From Byssothecium circinans (lineage: Eukaryota; Ascomycota; Dothideomycetes; Pleosporales; Massarinaceae), in assembly GCA_010015675.1 (NCBI GenBank), contig ML977022.1:288767-352766 (forward strand): DNA of 64,000 nucleotides. Direction: 5' to 3'. The notes beneath the pieces are model-generated. The model was given only the letters and a program-made list of their open reading frames with translations. It did not search any database and had not been told where the DNA came from. Every line of letters starts with the position of its first letter. Within the stretch, counting starts at the first letter, position 1. The position numbers were made by a program, and so were the translations under genes. This document shows, in pieces, positions 21,022 to 32,447 of the stretch.

Positions 21022-23976
21022 TGCGTCTTGTGTCATCTTATTCTACATTGATCACCCTTGTTTTTTTACTGTTACTCATGTGCTTTGGATACCCACCCCC
21101 ACGTTAATAACAATGCGCTAAATTTCCCGTGTTCTCTACTTGCTCCCTCACGTTTTTCTTGGATACTACATTCCGATCCTTTGCCACTATCCCGTCACTG
21201 CCCGTCCCTTTTTCTGCGTGTCTGCGAGCAAACCTCCGACGTTTGAGCGTGAAGGACGCAATGGCCATTGGCCCCTAGGTAACCAGCCACCCACACGGGA
21301 GATGCGTGTGTGCGCCAGGCTACTGTTTGATCCTTGTGAAAATGGCCACGCCTTTTGCAACATCTTATGATTGCTTGCTTTTCCTTTCTTGCTGCTGCAG
21401 CTGCAGTCCTGCACACCAACCAGGAACCACCATTTCTCATCAATGATCGACGACCTCGAAAGGCCCCTGGTTTCCTCCATAATAGACTCGGGGTGTACTA
21501 GGAAACGCCACGAATCGTTGCAAAGCCCCCTCGAGCGTTATGCCCCCATTGGTACGAGGCGTATTCTCACGGCGGTGTGAGTTCCGCGTCTCTTTCGCCT
21601 ACGGATACATCATTTACCACATTGTGGCTGTCGGCTGATGAAGTGGGTGGCAGATGCATGGTCGTAACGGCTCAGATCATTGGGCTATTATCCGCTCTGT
21701 TCAAGCCTACTTCTTGGTAGGAAGATTCGAATCAGTACAAGAAGCGCACGGTGCGTATAGAAGCTTAGCGACTGACTCTATCTTTGTCTACGTATAACGG
21801 TTTTCCAGGCTCAAGACAGACGCCGCACACCGTAATCGCTTCCTTGGGACTCAGTTCGAGTGTCGCAGCCCAGGGTTTCCTTGCACTGTCTAGAATGCGT
21901 AAACTTCACTAGCTCCCTTCGAAAGAAATGAGAGCTGAGAGTCATGTGTCAGGACTGCAGAATGTAGTCAGAGATAGAGTTTATGCGTCGCCCACCACGC
22001 TGAATACCAACTGCGCGATTTTTGTCCATTCCCACGAGGCATACGTACTTTTACAATCAGAGCTTCTATATTAAACAAAAGCCTTTCTCCGATTGTCAAC
22101 GCAGAGCTGTCTTGTCACCGAAATTCTTTCACGCCCAGAACCTTTGGTTACAAGGTTCTGTTTAGTGACGACCCTCTTGATACTGAAACGCGACAATGGT
22201 GAGGAAGTCTGCCCGAGCACTGCCCCTCGAGAGCTGTGCTCCGATCTTCGCGATCGTATCTCTTGATGGCAGTGCATTGAAAGCCTTCAATGCAGCCAAG
22301 TACTCATGCCTGCTGGTTATCCCCTGTCCCTATCCCACAATTACGCCGTACCTTACCATCCCAAGGACGTCTTCTGCATCCGCTATAGACGATTACAATA
22401 TTTCTGTACCTATTCCTTACTCCTAGCCCCCAAATACATGACTTAAATTAGTATCAACTTTGCTACCAGTTGACAGCTTAGTCTTTAGGTCCACCACCCT
22501 CCTGCGGGCTTGGCTTACCAACCTAGGTAAATGTCCATGCGTGTTCCCGCCTTTCTGTTCGGATCGTCGAAGGTATACCCACTCCGATGGCGACAGCTCC
22601 CCACAAACCACTCTAGTTTGACATCGGGCATCTACCCTTGCGATGCTTGAAGATTGGGCAAGCCAATGTACCCCTCGCAGTGGGCTGTGTGTTGGTAAAG
22701 GGCTTTGAAACGCTTTCTTAGGCTGTTTCATGTGTACTGCCCACGTATACTTTGCCAAAATAACACCAATACCGTTTCGAGAGGTACCATAGTATGCAAG
22801 CGGGGATCCACAACGTTAAGAAAAAGGAAATAAAACATACATTGTCATGCACTTGTATATAGTAGCATACACCACGAGAAGAGCATACGAACTCCCATCT
22901 AACGCAGCATTCTCAAGATCTTAACGTCAGTATCATACGCACTTTGCACTCTCATATCCATCCATCCTTTTCCGGTTAGCTCCATTCTCTATTTCAAGGT
23001 TCCGTGAGTAACTCTTCCCCTGGTTTCAGCTTCAGTAGTCTTCTCGCAGGATACGCGGGGTTTGGTGGCCTGAATCACAACGTCGCCGACTTCTTCTACA
23101 CTAAAACCACTGAATTCTTCGGACAGCGTAGGGACAGTCCTCGACGGCCCCCACCTATGCTTCTTCGCCCTAGAATAACCGGTGAATTTTTAAAGCATCA
23201 TACGGAGGTATTACTAGGTTACATGGATCCAGAATACTTTCTATCTACTTATGCCACTTGAATTCAAAAAAAACTGTAGGGTCCTCGGGATCCCCGAAAT
23301 ATCACCCCATACGGCAGGTAGGCAATGGCAGGGCTTTCAAGCGGAGATTTTCAATGTCCTGCGCATAGAAGACCTCGGGATTGTCGTTCACGTGAATTTC
23401 TTACTTCGATTTATAGGCAGCTGCAGTAAAATTACGGAAAAGGGGTAGAGGTATGAAGGTGGCTGGGATACCGGATCTGTGTCGAACGCGGTTTGAAGTT
23501 GCGGACGTGGGGTTTGGCTGCAGGATGCAATGATGGGGGTGGTTGGTTGGTCCGGCGACAGATGGAGGCCAATGGGTGGATATGACGTCGTTTATATTCG
23601 GGCTTGCATAGCGTGGAGTGAATCAAATGCGAATCAACGGGGTTTGTCGTCAAACGTATGCGGGTGGTGTTTGATCGGTGTGATGAAAACGGTAACAACA
23701 AGGGCCCTAAATGGACTTTGTCGTGTCTACACAGCCCTTAAGCTGTTTACGTATTGTCCAACAATGACGATTGGTTCTACCACCATGAGTTTTATTCTTG
23801 GATTGATCCACAAGGCGGCTCTGGCACATTTCATTCACAGGTTTCTTATCGATAACAGTTCAGTAAAGTACATATACCGGTAGCCGAGGCAACGACTAGT
23901 ACACCAATATCCACACATTTCAAAGCTCAGCGATACATCAACAATTCACTACACAAAACGATTCTCCGACGCCAGT
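21022..23976. other. gene-poor intergenic region
   Basis: Nearly 3 kb without a convincing coding region. Frames of 60-120 codons occur (such as 22423-22758 minus, 23004-23261 plus and 23530-23883 plus), but none reads like a conserved protein or joins into a longer spliced frame that I could find. Base composition is ordinary, with pyrimidine-rich patches. Confidence 0.45.
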
Positions 23977-25333
23977 ATGATAGAGGTGATCTACATAATA
24001 CGACATGCCGTACGTCTCACTACCCGTCAAAAACCCCGCCTCCCACCAGTACCCAATACCCAGCCCCATACGCCGTCAACGTTGCAACCCTGCAACGCAC
24101 ATGCATTGTTACATCCACTCCCTCTCCATCCTTCAAATCCTCCTTCGAAGCCATCTGAAACTAACACAACAGTGCGGCGCAGTTCCGCGCCAATTGGGTA
24201 GTCAATGCACAAACCGGCGAATACACAGCGTCAACACGGACACCAACGGGCATCCCGACAGACCCGCCACTTGCGGCGAAAGGTGTCGAGCAATCCAAGG
24301 AGCTCGCCGCACATCTGTGTCAACTTGATCCCCCCATCGAGAGGGTATATTCGAGTCCTTTTTATCGATGTTTGCAGACGCTGAAGCCGACTACGGAGCG
24401 CTTGTTTAGAGAGGGGAAGGCAGGTGGGAAAATTAAGATCGATAGGGGAATTGGGTACGTATGCTCATGACTCTATCCAAAATGATAGTCTCGGAGTATG
24501 GAAGAGTTGGTTTGGTGATGATGTGGAAGTCTGGTAGTGTTTTGGGGAGATGTACGGAACTTTGCTAACGCTGTGATTGTAGTGAATTCTTCGGCCGTGC
24601 CTCTTTTACCCATCCAGAACCGCCAACTCTCGCACTCCTAGCCGCTCACTTCACCAACCTAGACCAAGACTATCAATCTCTCCATATCCCCGCGCCAAAG
24701 GGCGAACTAATCGTCGAGCTACACGAGCGTGTCAACCGTGCAATCACCCGCATCATTAACGACCTCGATAACGACCCCGAGCAGCCAAAGACCGTACTCA
24801 TTTGCACGCATGCAGCGACCATGATCGCGCTTGGCCGCGTGCTCACAGGAAACATGCCCGAAGATCCCGATGAGGATGACTTCCAGTGCTACACCGCTTC
24901 ACTGTCGAAGTTTGTGAGGAAGAGCGACGACGCTCAGAAGGGAGTTGTGGGGAATTGGGAGTGTGAGCTCAATTCCGAGACGAATTATTTGTCTGGAGGT
25001 GCGGAAAGAGGATGGTGAGTTATCCATATTTACTACTCGCGTTATGGTGTGCCTTCCCTTATACTTGGTTCCCAGGATCTTCGCGGAGCATAGGGTCGAC
25101 GAGCTGGATGCAGAGTTCGAGAAGTCTGGATGGTCGCTACCCGAAGGGGTTTCCTTCATGTCTTTCATCAATTCTTAGACCGACAAGACTTGTACACCTT
25201 CATCGACTTCCATTCTCCTTGACCGAGAGCTATATGACTAATGTGCCTGCTCTATAGGAAGTTCAACGGCGAGGAGAGCTTTATTGCATTTCCCGACGCC
25301 CAGCTTGATGATAAGGAGTCGGCAAAGTTATGA
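23977..25333 (+). CDS. TFIIIC tau55-like histidine-phosphatase-fold protein
   Basis: Four exons, 23977-24009, 24183-24454, 24583-25014 and 25258-25333, splice in frame to about 270 residues. The start MIEVIYIIRHA followed by FRANWVV matches the fungal phosphoglycerate-mutase-like family that includes the tau55/Tfc7 subunit of RNA polymerase III factor TFIIIC. Other fold markers are YSSPFYRCLQT, the ICTHAATMIALGR block with the second histidine, and the closing YLSGGAERGW then FNGEESF. The usual RHG triad reads RHA. The last intron is long (243 bases) and contains an internal acceptor ending at 25075 that would give another short C-terminus. Exons 2 and 3 are secure, the first and last less so. 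A TFIIIC role rests on family resemblance; a stand-alone phosphatase is possible. Confidence 0.8.
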
Positions 25334-26005
25334 GAGATAGGAGGCTATGAGGCTTTTCCGTGTAAATTCAGGTGCGGCAGGCACTTGACCAGCGAGGAAA
25401 GAGATCCTCATCATTTTGTACCCAGGTACTTCACCATTTCCATCTTATATCAGTCAAGTCCATTCGTCACTGTCTGACAAGGCTACACAGATCTCTTCGA
25501 TCAACTAGACCAGACACCCTACAGACTTTCAGTATTATGCATTCTCATTCAAGGTCAATCTGTGCTCATCTTCAGATCATGTGGTGTCGATTTGCTGCGC
25601 CTTTGTCTGCTCTCCTTCCTTAGAATTACAATCTGCATAATTGCCCTCCATAGTGATCACTCACCCCAGATGAATGTTGCAGACCATCGAGAGCAGCAAT
25701 ATTTGCGAAGCTTTCAGCGATAAATACAAATCCAAGATGCAAGCATAATTCCGTAGGAACTGCATAAAAGCGAGCACTGAATTAATATTGTAGGAGCCAT
25801 CGTTATTCATCGTAGTACCAAGTGGACCTTCCCCCCGGAAATAAAGTCGAAGGTTTGGCGGTTCGCCAGACAGATTGTGATTACCGATGCTCCAACTTCG
25901 ACCTTAAAACTACACGAATTCCCCGCGTCGAAGCCTAGTAACTTTAGAAAAACCCAGTTGTTCATCATCCGAAGACCTGACAATCATTGCGATTACGACG
26001 TCAAA
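25334..26005. other. intergenic, nothing recognised
   Basis: About 670 bases between two plus-strand genes, with moderately AT-rich stretches. It should hold the 3' UTR of the upstream gene and the promoter of the tautomerase gene. No gene or repeat seen. Confidence 0.5.
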
Positions 26006-26615
26006 ATGCCACACTATGAAATCTTCCACACAACGCCCCTCGCCCGCTCCCAACGCACTCAACTCGCCTCTGCAATCACAAATCTGTACTGCACCACATT
26101 CTCCGCCCCCTCAATCTTTGTGAATATCACATTCCACTACTACGACGCGGAGAAGGCGGAGGAAAAGGGACATGTAAAGACTTCGTTCGTCGGTGGGGAA
26201 GAAGTACGTCACATCACATGATCCAAACATCACGCCCTATCAACTCAACGTCTCCGTCCTCATTAACAGCCTCATCCTAACCATCCCCAAGGTCAAGCAC
26301 ACAAATTCCATATCCGCGCACCTCCGGCCCCGCGAGAACTCGCGACCCAAATACCTCGACATCATCAATTCCCTCTCCAATCTCTGGAACGACATCGTGA
26401 AGCCCGAGGAACCAGGTTGGCTGTTCGATCCGAAAGCGCTTGATAAGGTCTTTATTATGGGGGATATTGATGCTGGGGTGGAGCAGGGATTTGTTCTACC
26501 GGTTGCGGGACCAGATGGGGATGGCAAGTGGCTGGAGGACAATATGGAGGCTTTTAAGAGGAGGGCGGATGCTGGGGATGAGAGTATGAGGAGGTTGGTG
26601 GAAGATGTGGGGTAG
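26006..26615 (+). CDS. tautomerase-superfamily protein (cis-CaaD-like)
   Basis: Two exons, 26006-26203 and 26292-26615, give 173 residues. The intron opens GTACGT, has a CCTAACC branch and ends CCAAG. It starts MPHYEIFHTTPL, leaving Pro2 as the candidate catalytic N-terminal proline, as in tautomerase-superfamily enzymes. Two stretches match the fungal group related to cis-3-chloroacrylic acid dehalogenase: an N-terminal half with FSAPSIFVNITFHYYD, and a C-terminal half with SISAHLRPRENSRPKYLDII, GWLFDPKALDKVFIMGDI and EQGFVLPVAG. These proteins are cytosolic and their natural substrates are mostly unknown. A start upstream at 25877 would bury the proline, so I chose the MPHYE start. Family assignment is good; the reaction is not assigned. 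Confidence 0.87.
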
Positions 26616-26903
26616 GTAGGAAGGTAAGAGAGAGGTTGGTTAGTTGGGGGGATAAGTTGCTCCTTCTGCTTCTATTTACACCCTCAACACGTGCTAAGCA
26701 CATTGCCCAGGTGCGTCTCGATAACACCAGACGCTGCATTTTCTCGCGCATTTTTGGGCCGAACCTCACGCAGCCATTCCCCACCTACCGTTCTCCCCTC
26801 ACCATTCGCCTCAAGTCCTGGCAATGCCATTCCTAACCGCATGTTCATATTTTGCCTCTTGCGTCCCTCTCGATCACGACACTCCCGTATCGTGTCATAG
26901 CCC

Positions 26904-28175
26904 ATGCCTGCACCATGGGTCATGTTCGATAGCACGGCTATCTACGATGGGGACTGTGCAAAAGGAGCAGAACCGGATATTGCTGGCGTTGGCGTACCTG
27001 CACCTTTCTTCTCTCCCCCGTTCTCACTCTCTTCAAATGGTCCTATGGTATACTGACAGGGTATTGTTGTGCATAGGTAGTCATATCGTTCGTCACCGCC
27101 AGCGTCATGACGACCACAGCCTCGATACTTGCTATGCTTCTCGACCAAGCCTTCGACACCAAAGGCCAATTCACGTTCCATGCACCTATTCGATATATAC
27201 GAGAGAGGTTTCTGGATACCGAGTGGAAGAAGAATTATGCGTGGAGGCCGTTTTTGGATCCGTTGATTATTGGGTTGGGGGACCAGCAATTGATCACGGG
27301 ATATGCTGTGTTGTTGAGTGGATGGATAAAGGTGCATTTCCATCTCTGCTTCCTCATAGTTTGCTCAACCACTATTACTGAGCGGAAAGCTGACCGGTGG
27401 TGCTGAGTTACAGGTCGCGCAAAACTCGTTCGAAGTTCAAGGCGCGCATTTCGTCCTAATCCTCTATATCTGCGCCCTATCCTCTTCCTCACACCTCGCC
27501 GCCCTAATCACCCTGCGCAAGTACTTCCGGCGCTACAAACTCATCGCAAAGATCCGCATCACCTTCGTCGTCATCTTCGCGCTTTTCCTCTTCGCCTCCA
27601 TGGTGGCAGCCATCAGCATGCCGGAAACCAGCTACACAAATGACGAGGGAATTATTGAACATCAGATGCGTGTCCAACGCTTGTCGTTCCTAGTCCCAAT
27701 GATCTTCATGCTGATCGGCTTCTCCACCGCTTTGGTCACGACTTTATACATACCGCACCATGCAAGTCTTTCAGTGTCTCCTCGACGGACGGACTCAGGG
27801 GCTTCGCATTATTTTCACTTCCCGTCTCATCCTCGACGTCGGCTATCCGCCACTGAACACGTCACCATCCCCGCAAAACGCAGCCTCAAGCTCCTTGTGC
27901 TGATCTTCCTCAATCCACTCATCTCGTTCATCATCCAAATCATACTCGCAACCCTGTCGGTTATTCTGGTTCTGAGTCAGAAGTTCTCGATTCCTGAGGA
28001 ACCGGAGAAATGGTGTGGATTGATGGGGGATGGGGAGAATGGTTGGGGGTTCGGACAGACGTTGAGTGTGGTTATGTTGCTTCTGCCAACGATGAGTGCG
28101 GGACAGGCGTATCTGGAGGGACGGCAGCATATTAGAGAGGGGCGCGGAGGTGATCATGGATCCAAGACGCCGTAG
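26904..28175 (+). CDS. fungal multi-pass integral membrane protein
   Basis: Three exons, 26904-26993, 27077-27331 and 27414-28175, give about 368 residues. The N-terminal half has the fungal-specific PDIAGVG motif running into VVISFVTASV across the first intron (83 bases), then GLGDQQLITGYAVLLSGWIK. Further hydrophobic stretches follow in exon 3 (FVLILYICALSSSSHLAALI, ITFVVIFALFLFASMVA, FLVPMIFMLIGFSTALVTTL and a C-terminal pair around LVLIFLNPLISFIIQIILAT). Similar DPDIAGxG...GDQQLxTG proteins are common and uncharacterised in Pezizomycotina. No transport or enzymatic motif is visible, so I give no function. The stretch after TLYIPHH is odd and may hide one more intron. Confidence 0.8.
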
Positions 28176-28409
28176 ACGTTGAAGTTGAAGTTGTGTGGGT
28201 AATTGGTATACCTCATGTCTAGTCAATCCGGTCTTTTTACGACTCTGTGATTCAGGGTATATCATGCGCAATGCGTTGGGTGGTATCCTATCTTCTTCTC
28301 ACTTCCCCTTGAACTCAACCCCAGAGGGGGATTATCGGAACGTTTACGCTCTCGGAAGAGTCCTCGCTGGAAATGCCTATTTCATCATCAAGACTTCCCC
28401 CGCACTCCT

Positions 28410-28978
28410 TCACCCCTCCTTCACCCCTTCGCCTTTCTCTCCTTCCTCCTCCTGCCCATGCATCGCCTCCGCAAACCCAACCCACTCCCTCATGCCCCTA
28501 ACAAACGCATCCTTCTCTTCATCCACCGTCTCCGCATGTCCCCAAACGACCACCTCGTCGAACTCCCCCAGCACCTCCACTACCTTGACTTCTTCACGCA
28601 GATCCTCGTCCTCGTCTTCTCTTTCTTCCCCGTCTGCCTGGTCTTGGGGATGTATATGCGATTGGGTCTGGGATTGAGGAAGCAGGTTGTCGGTGATGTG
28701 GACTACGGCACCGGTGTGGGTAGAGGGGAGTGCGACGGTGGTACCGTGGAGATGGCGGCCGCGGAGGTAGACGTGCGATGTTCCTACACAAATATTTTAG
28801 ACGTGCGCATTTCTCCAATTTAGTATGGAGAGATAGCGTATAACTTACCCTTATCGTCTTTCGTGGGCCGGAAGAAGCGCTCTGTGGAGTTTATGGGGCC
28901 GTTGTGGTTTATGCGTGCGGGGAGGAGGTTTGGGGTGCTTTTCTGCGGTTTGGAGGTGGGGGGTTGGATGGATAGCAT
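28410..28978 (-). CDS. ribonuclease H2 subunit C
   Basis: Two exons on the minus strand, 28978-28849 and 28783-28410, give 167 residues; the intron has a GTAAGT donor and a TGTAG acceptor. RNase H2 removes ribonucleotides from DNA, and this non-catalytic subunit stabilises the trimer. The first exon carries ARINHNGPINSTERFFRPTK, and the second continues GTSHVYLRGRHLHGTTVALP; this CxI.HNGP ... YFRGRxLxG pattern is typical of fungal subunit C. Towards the end, GEFDEVVVWGHAETVDEEKD then FVRGMREWVGFAEAMHG fits the family's conserved W-GHE and terminal helix. The region between is acidic and low-complexity. It ends 234 bases from the convergent membrane-protein gene. Corresponds to yeast Rnh203. 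Confidence 0.85.
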
Positions 28979-30064
28979 TGTGCTTTTCTCTGTGTCTGTT
29001 CCGGATTATGGAATAAAGGTTTTGCTTGGGTCTGAAAGGGTGAATTGATAATGGCGTATTCGTTGGCGCGTCGTGAGATGTTGGGTGACGCGTAGACGCG
29101 TTGGGTGAATAGAGTGATGCACGGACTCTGTCGCTTAACTCCGCATTTGCTGTACATATGTATCGCCGAGAAGCTCATCCTTCTCCTAGCGCACGACCAA
29201 CAAACGTTGCCAACGTCTAACTAAACTTTCGATTTAGATGCTTATCTTCTATTACGAGTCGTCTTCTAGTTAATAATTCGCAGGCCAGGAGGTTTTCTTC
29301 TCCTCTCTTGGATGGGATATTCGGTGTCATTTTCCAGCCAACATACACTCGTCAGCCCGCAAGCCTCACTGCCGAACACCAGCACCAGCACCGGCAGGTT
29401 TCCATTCTCGCCAGGAACTTAATTCAAGTGCCGGCCAGCCTGGACAGTTTGACGCCAAACTCGTTCCTCCGGAATAGGCCGAGCCGAAACAATGACAAAG
29501 GCATCCCCTTGCATAAGCTCGCCCTGCACCCTGCATGACAGCTACCCCTCGCTAAGGAGCTCACAGCACGCACTGCATGCATCGTCAGAACAAGCTGACA
29601 GCAAAGTATCTTTCCTCCACACAAACAGCCCGGATCCCGAGAAATCCAGTGCGGAATGACGCTTGCATCAAAGTCCCTGGTTTGGCCACATGAAAGAGAG
29701 CGGTGCTGGAGGAACCGCCGCCCGCTCCAGACAGCAGCGGTTCAAAACGTCATAGAATGTCTTAAAGCGGCAAAGTACCCTCGTCGATTCTGCACCTCAA
29801 ACAAAATGCCACACGCCATGGGGAAGAAGTGGAAGTTTCTGCGTGGCCTTGCTTGCCGTCGGCTTTTGGTCGTTCCGAGGCCATTCGTGCGAAGTAATAA
29901 TGGCGTTGATGTCGCCGCGTGTTAGGGCGGGTGTCACTTTTGTGTTTTTTGTCTCTTTCGCATTCGGAACCAAAGTCTTTCACGGTACTCAGCTTTGCCA
30001 TTGAAGGTTGTGACCAGTCTTTTGCTTCCTGTACGAGGTTGAGCAACAAAACACTCCTGGACTC
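28979..30064. other. intergenic, nothing recognised
   Basis: A 1.1-kb divergent spacer between the RNase H2C gene (minus) and the cyclopropane-synthase-like gene (plus), so it contains both promoters. There is a short CACCAG repeat near 29380-29395. No frame worth calling. Confidence 0.5.
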
Positions 30065-31566
30065 ATGGCGATATTGAGCTCGATAACTAGACCTGTAGCG
30101 ACTGTCTGGAATACTGTTACTTCGCAAGCTTGGGAGCCGCTGGTGTCGTTGTGCAGAAACGGGACCATTGCCCAATTGCAAAATATCAAGGTTGGGAAGC
30201 TCGCTTTGTACGACACGAACTTGAGTAAAGCTTCACTGGTGTTTGGAAATGAGGAAGACGGCGCTCCAGTAGCTGTGCTCAGCGTCCACGATGATAAATT
30301 TTGGGTCCGGTTGGCATTGTTTGCGGACATGGTACGTCTCACAATACACGAGTTAGAACTATCCGAGCATGGTCAGAGAGGTGGACAAAAAGCTTACAGC
30401 TGGTAGGGCTTTGCGGAAAGTTTTATGTTGGGCGAAGTTTCGTCTCCAGACCTCACAAAATTCTTTGAGGTCAGTTCAGAAGCATTCCCCCAACAGTTCC
30501 CTAACATTATCAGCTCTTCATCTTAAACCGAAACCACCTCTCCAACGGCTCGACCCTCACCTCCATTATCTCCACCACCCTTGCCGGCCTCGTCCGCGGT
30601 AGCAACAACCTCAAAAATGCGCGCCTAAACATCATGGCACACTACGACATCTCTAACGACATGTTCGCCGCATTCATGTCGCCAGACATGACATACTCAT
30701 GCCCAATCTGGCTCCCAAAATCCGACCCCCAGCACCTCACAGAAACCCTCGAGGAAGCACAAATGCGAAAACTAGATCGCTTCATAGACAACACGCACCT
30801 CAAACCCAGCGACCACCTCTTAGAAATCGGCACAGGCTGGGGCAGCCTAGCCATCCGCGCCGTCCAACGAACCAACTGCCGCGTAACCTCCGTAACCCTC
30901 TCGCTCGAGCAAAAAGAACTCGCCGAACAACGAATACGCTCCGCGGGTCTATCCTCTAAAATAAAAGTCCTCCTCTGCGATTACCGCGACCTGCAAGTGC
31001 CCCCCGAAGGCCCCTACGATAAGCTCATCAGCATCGAAATGCTCGAAGCCGTCGGCAGGGAATACATGGAAGAATACTTCCGCTGCATCCACAGACTGCT
31101 CAAACCCGAGGGCGCCATCGCGGCGTTCCAATGCATCACCATGCCCGAAGCGCGCTACGATGCTTACGCCAACTCGGACGATTTCATCCGCAGATACATC
31201 TTCCCCGGCGGCCACCTGCCCACCGTGACCCAGCTCGTCTCGTCCATAGCCACCGGCTCCGCGGGCGCCCTCGTCGTCGACAACATCGAGAATATCGGGC
31301 CGCACTACGCGAAAGCGCTGCGGTTGTGGCGGACGGAGTTTTTGGACAATTGGGAAGGACGTATCAAGCCGATGTTGGTGAGGGAGCAGAAGGGGAAGGG
31401 CCTGGAGAAGGGTCTGGATGAAGAGAGCGCAGAGGTTTTCCGCAGGAAGTGGGAGTATTATTTTAGGTATAGTGAGGCGGGGTTTGTGACGAAGACTTTG
31501 GGGGATGTTATTCTTACTGTGGGGAGGGAGGGCGCGGTGCAGATGTTGGAGGATGTGCCGTTGTGA
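30065..31566 (+). CDS. cyclopropane-fatty-acid synthase-like methyltransferase
   Basis: Three exons, 30065-30331, 30407-30469 and 30514-31566, give 460 residues; the 63-base middle exon reads GFAESFMLGEVSSPDLTKFF, matching the family's GFAESYM-like segment. This family uses S-adenosylmethionine to methylate or cyclopropanate unsaturated acyl chains of phospholipids. The SAM-binding loop is LLEIGTGWGS (residues 212-221). It is followed by LLCDYRDL, SIEMLEAVGREYMEEYF, and then DDFIRRYIFPGGHLPT, a conserved lipid-site segment. The N-terminal segment about 20-110 is the family's usual pre-domain. In fungi close relatives act on lipids or sterol-like substrates, so the product is uncertain. Exon joins keep frame and give expected sequence, making the structure firm. 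Confidence 0.92.
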
Positions 31567-32447
31567 TGATTTTTAGCGTTTTTGCTGGCGGTTTTTTTTT
31601 GTTGTGTTTGGGTAGATGGGTTTGTTTGGGAGATGGTGCCGCTAGAGCGCGTGTGTAGATGGGTAAGGTGGTGAGGGTGTGGGGAAGAGAGGTAGTGTGT
31701 GATTGAATGCTCCTTGAGGCATGCTGGATGGTGATGCTATTGTATATCCCCATCACTATTTATATCAAAGTTGCGCGGAATAACAGTCCCATCGCCCTCC
31801 TCTGTTCAGTCGGCTCCTTTCCTGGCTTCCTGGCCCAAAAGCATATTCTCCAGGGGCTATCCATCGACCCATTTCACTGCCATGTTCGAACAAAACGCTC
31901 TCCCTCTCTTCACCAAACATGATGCGACCCATAATAACCTCCTCATACTTCCCCTTCCTTCCTCACCTTAGCGTGCTGTCTGCGATCTCCTTCACTTCGC
32001 ACCGGTACCTGTCGTATCGATTGATGTGGATGGCGTAACAGCGGAATGCGAGTCTATTCGGAATTCGGAAGCGGGGAATAAAGTCCAGTCCTCGACTGTT
32101 GAACATGTGCTTTCAAGCCCGGCGAGGACGACAAGGGGACGGGCGAAGGACGTGTAGCGCTGGAGATAGGGCTGGATGGATGAGGGGTCGATGCTGATTC
32201 GGGTAATTGATGCGCTTGCGCTGCTTCTTCCAGCCGCGATTCTGGTTTGAGGATAGAACCCGAGGATGCGACTGTAGAGGGTCGGAGGTCGAGAAAGGAT
32301 TCCGCCTTGTCGATGAGGATATCAGTAGGCGGAGAAGCTTTGCAGAAAGGCTGGAGTAATATATTGACACGAGCACGAATAGGATAGCAGTTAAAGGGGT
32401 CGGAGACAAGATCTAATATGGAGATGATCAGCATAGGTGAAAAGAAC
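31567..32447. other. tail-to-tail intergenic region
   Basis: An 880-base region between the ends of the cyclopropane-synthase-like gene (plus) and Clr2 (minus). A T-rich tract sits at about 31590-31600. It should hold both 3' UTRs. No gene seen. Confidence 0.5.

Noticed and set aside
23004..23261. 85-codon frame with a Gly/Phe-rich start
   Set aside because: Unrecognised, no extension by splicing found, and length is within chance.
27048..27076. 29-base intron as the first intron of the membrane-protein gene
   Set aside because: Too short for a fungal intron. An 83-base intron at 26994-27076 gives the family-like join PDIAGVG to VVISFV.
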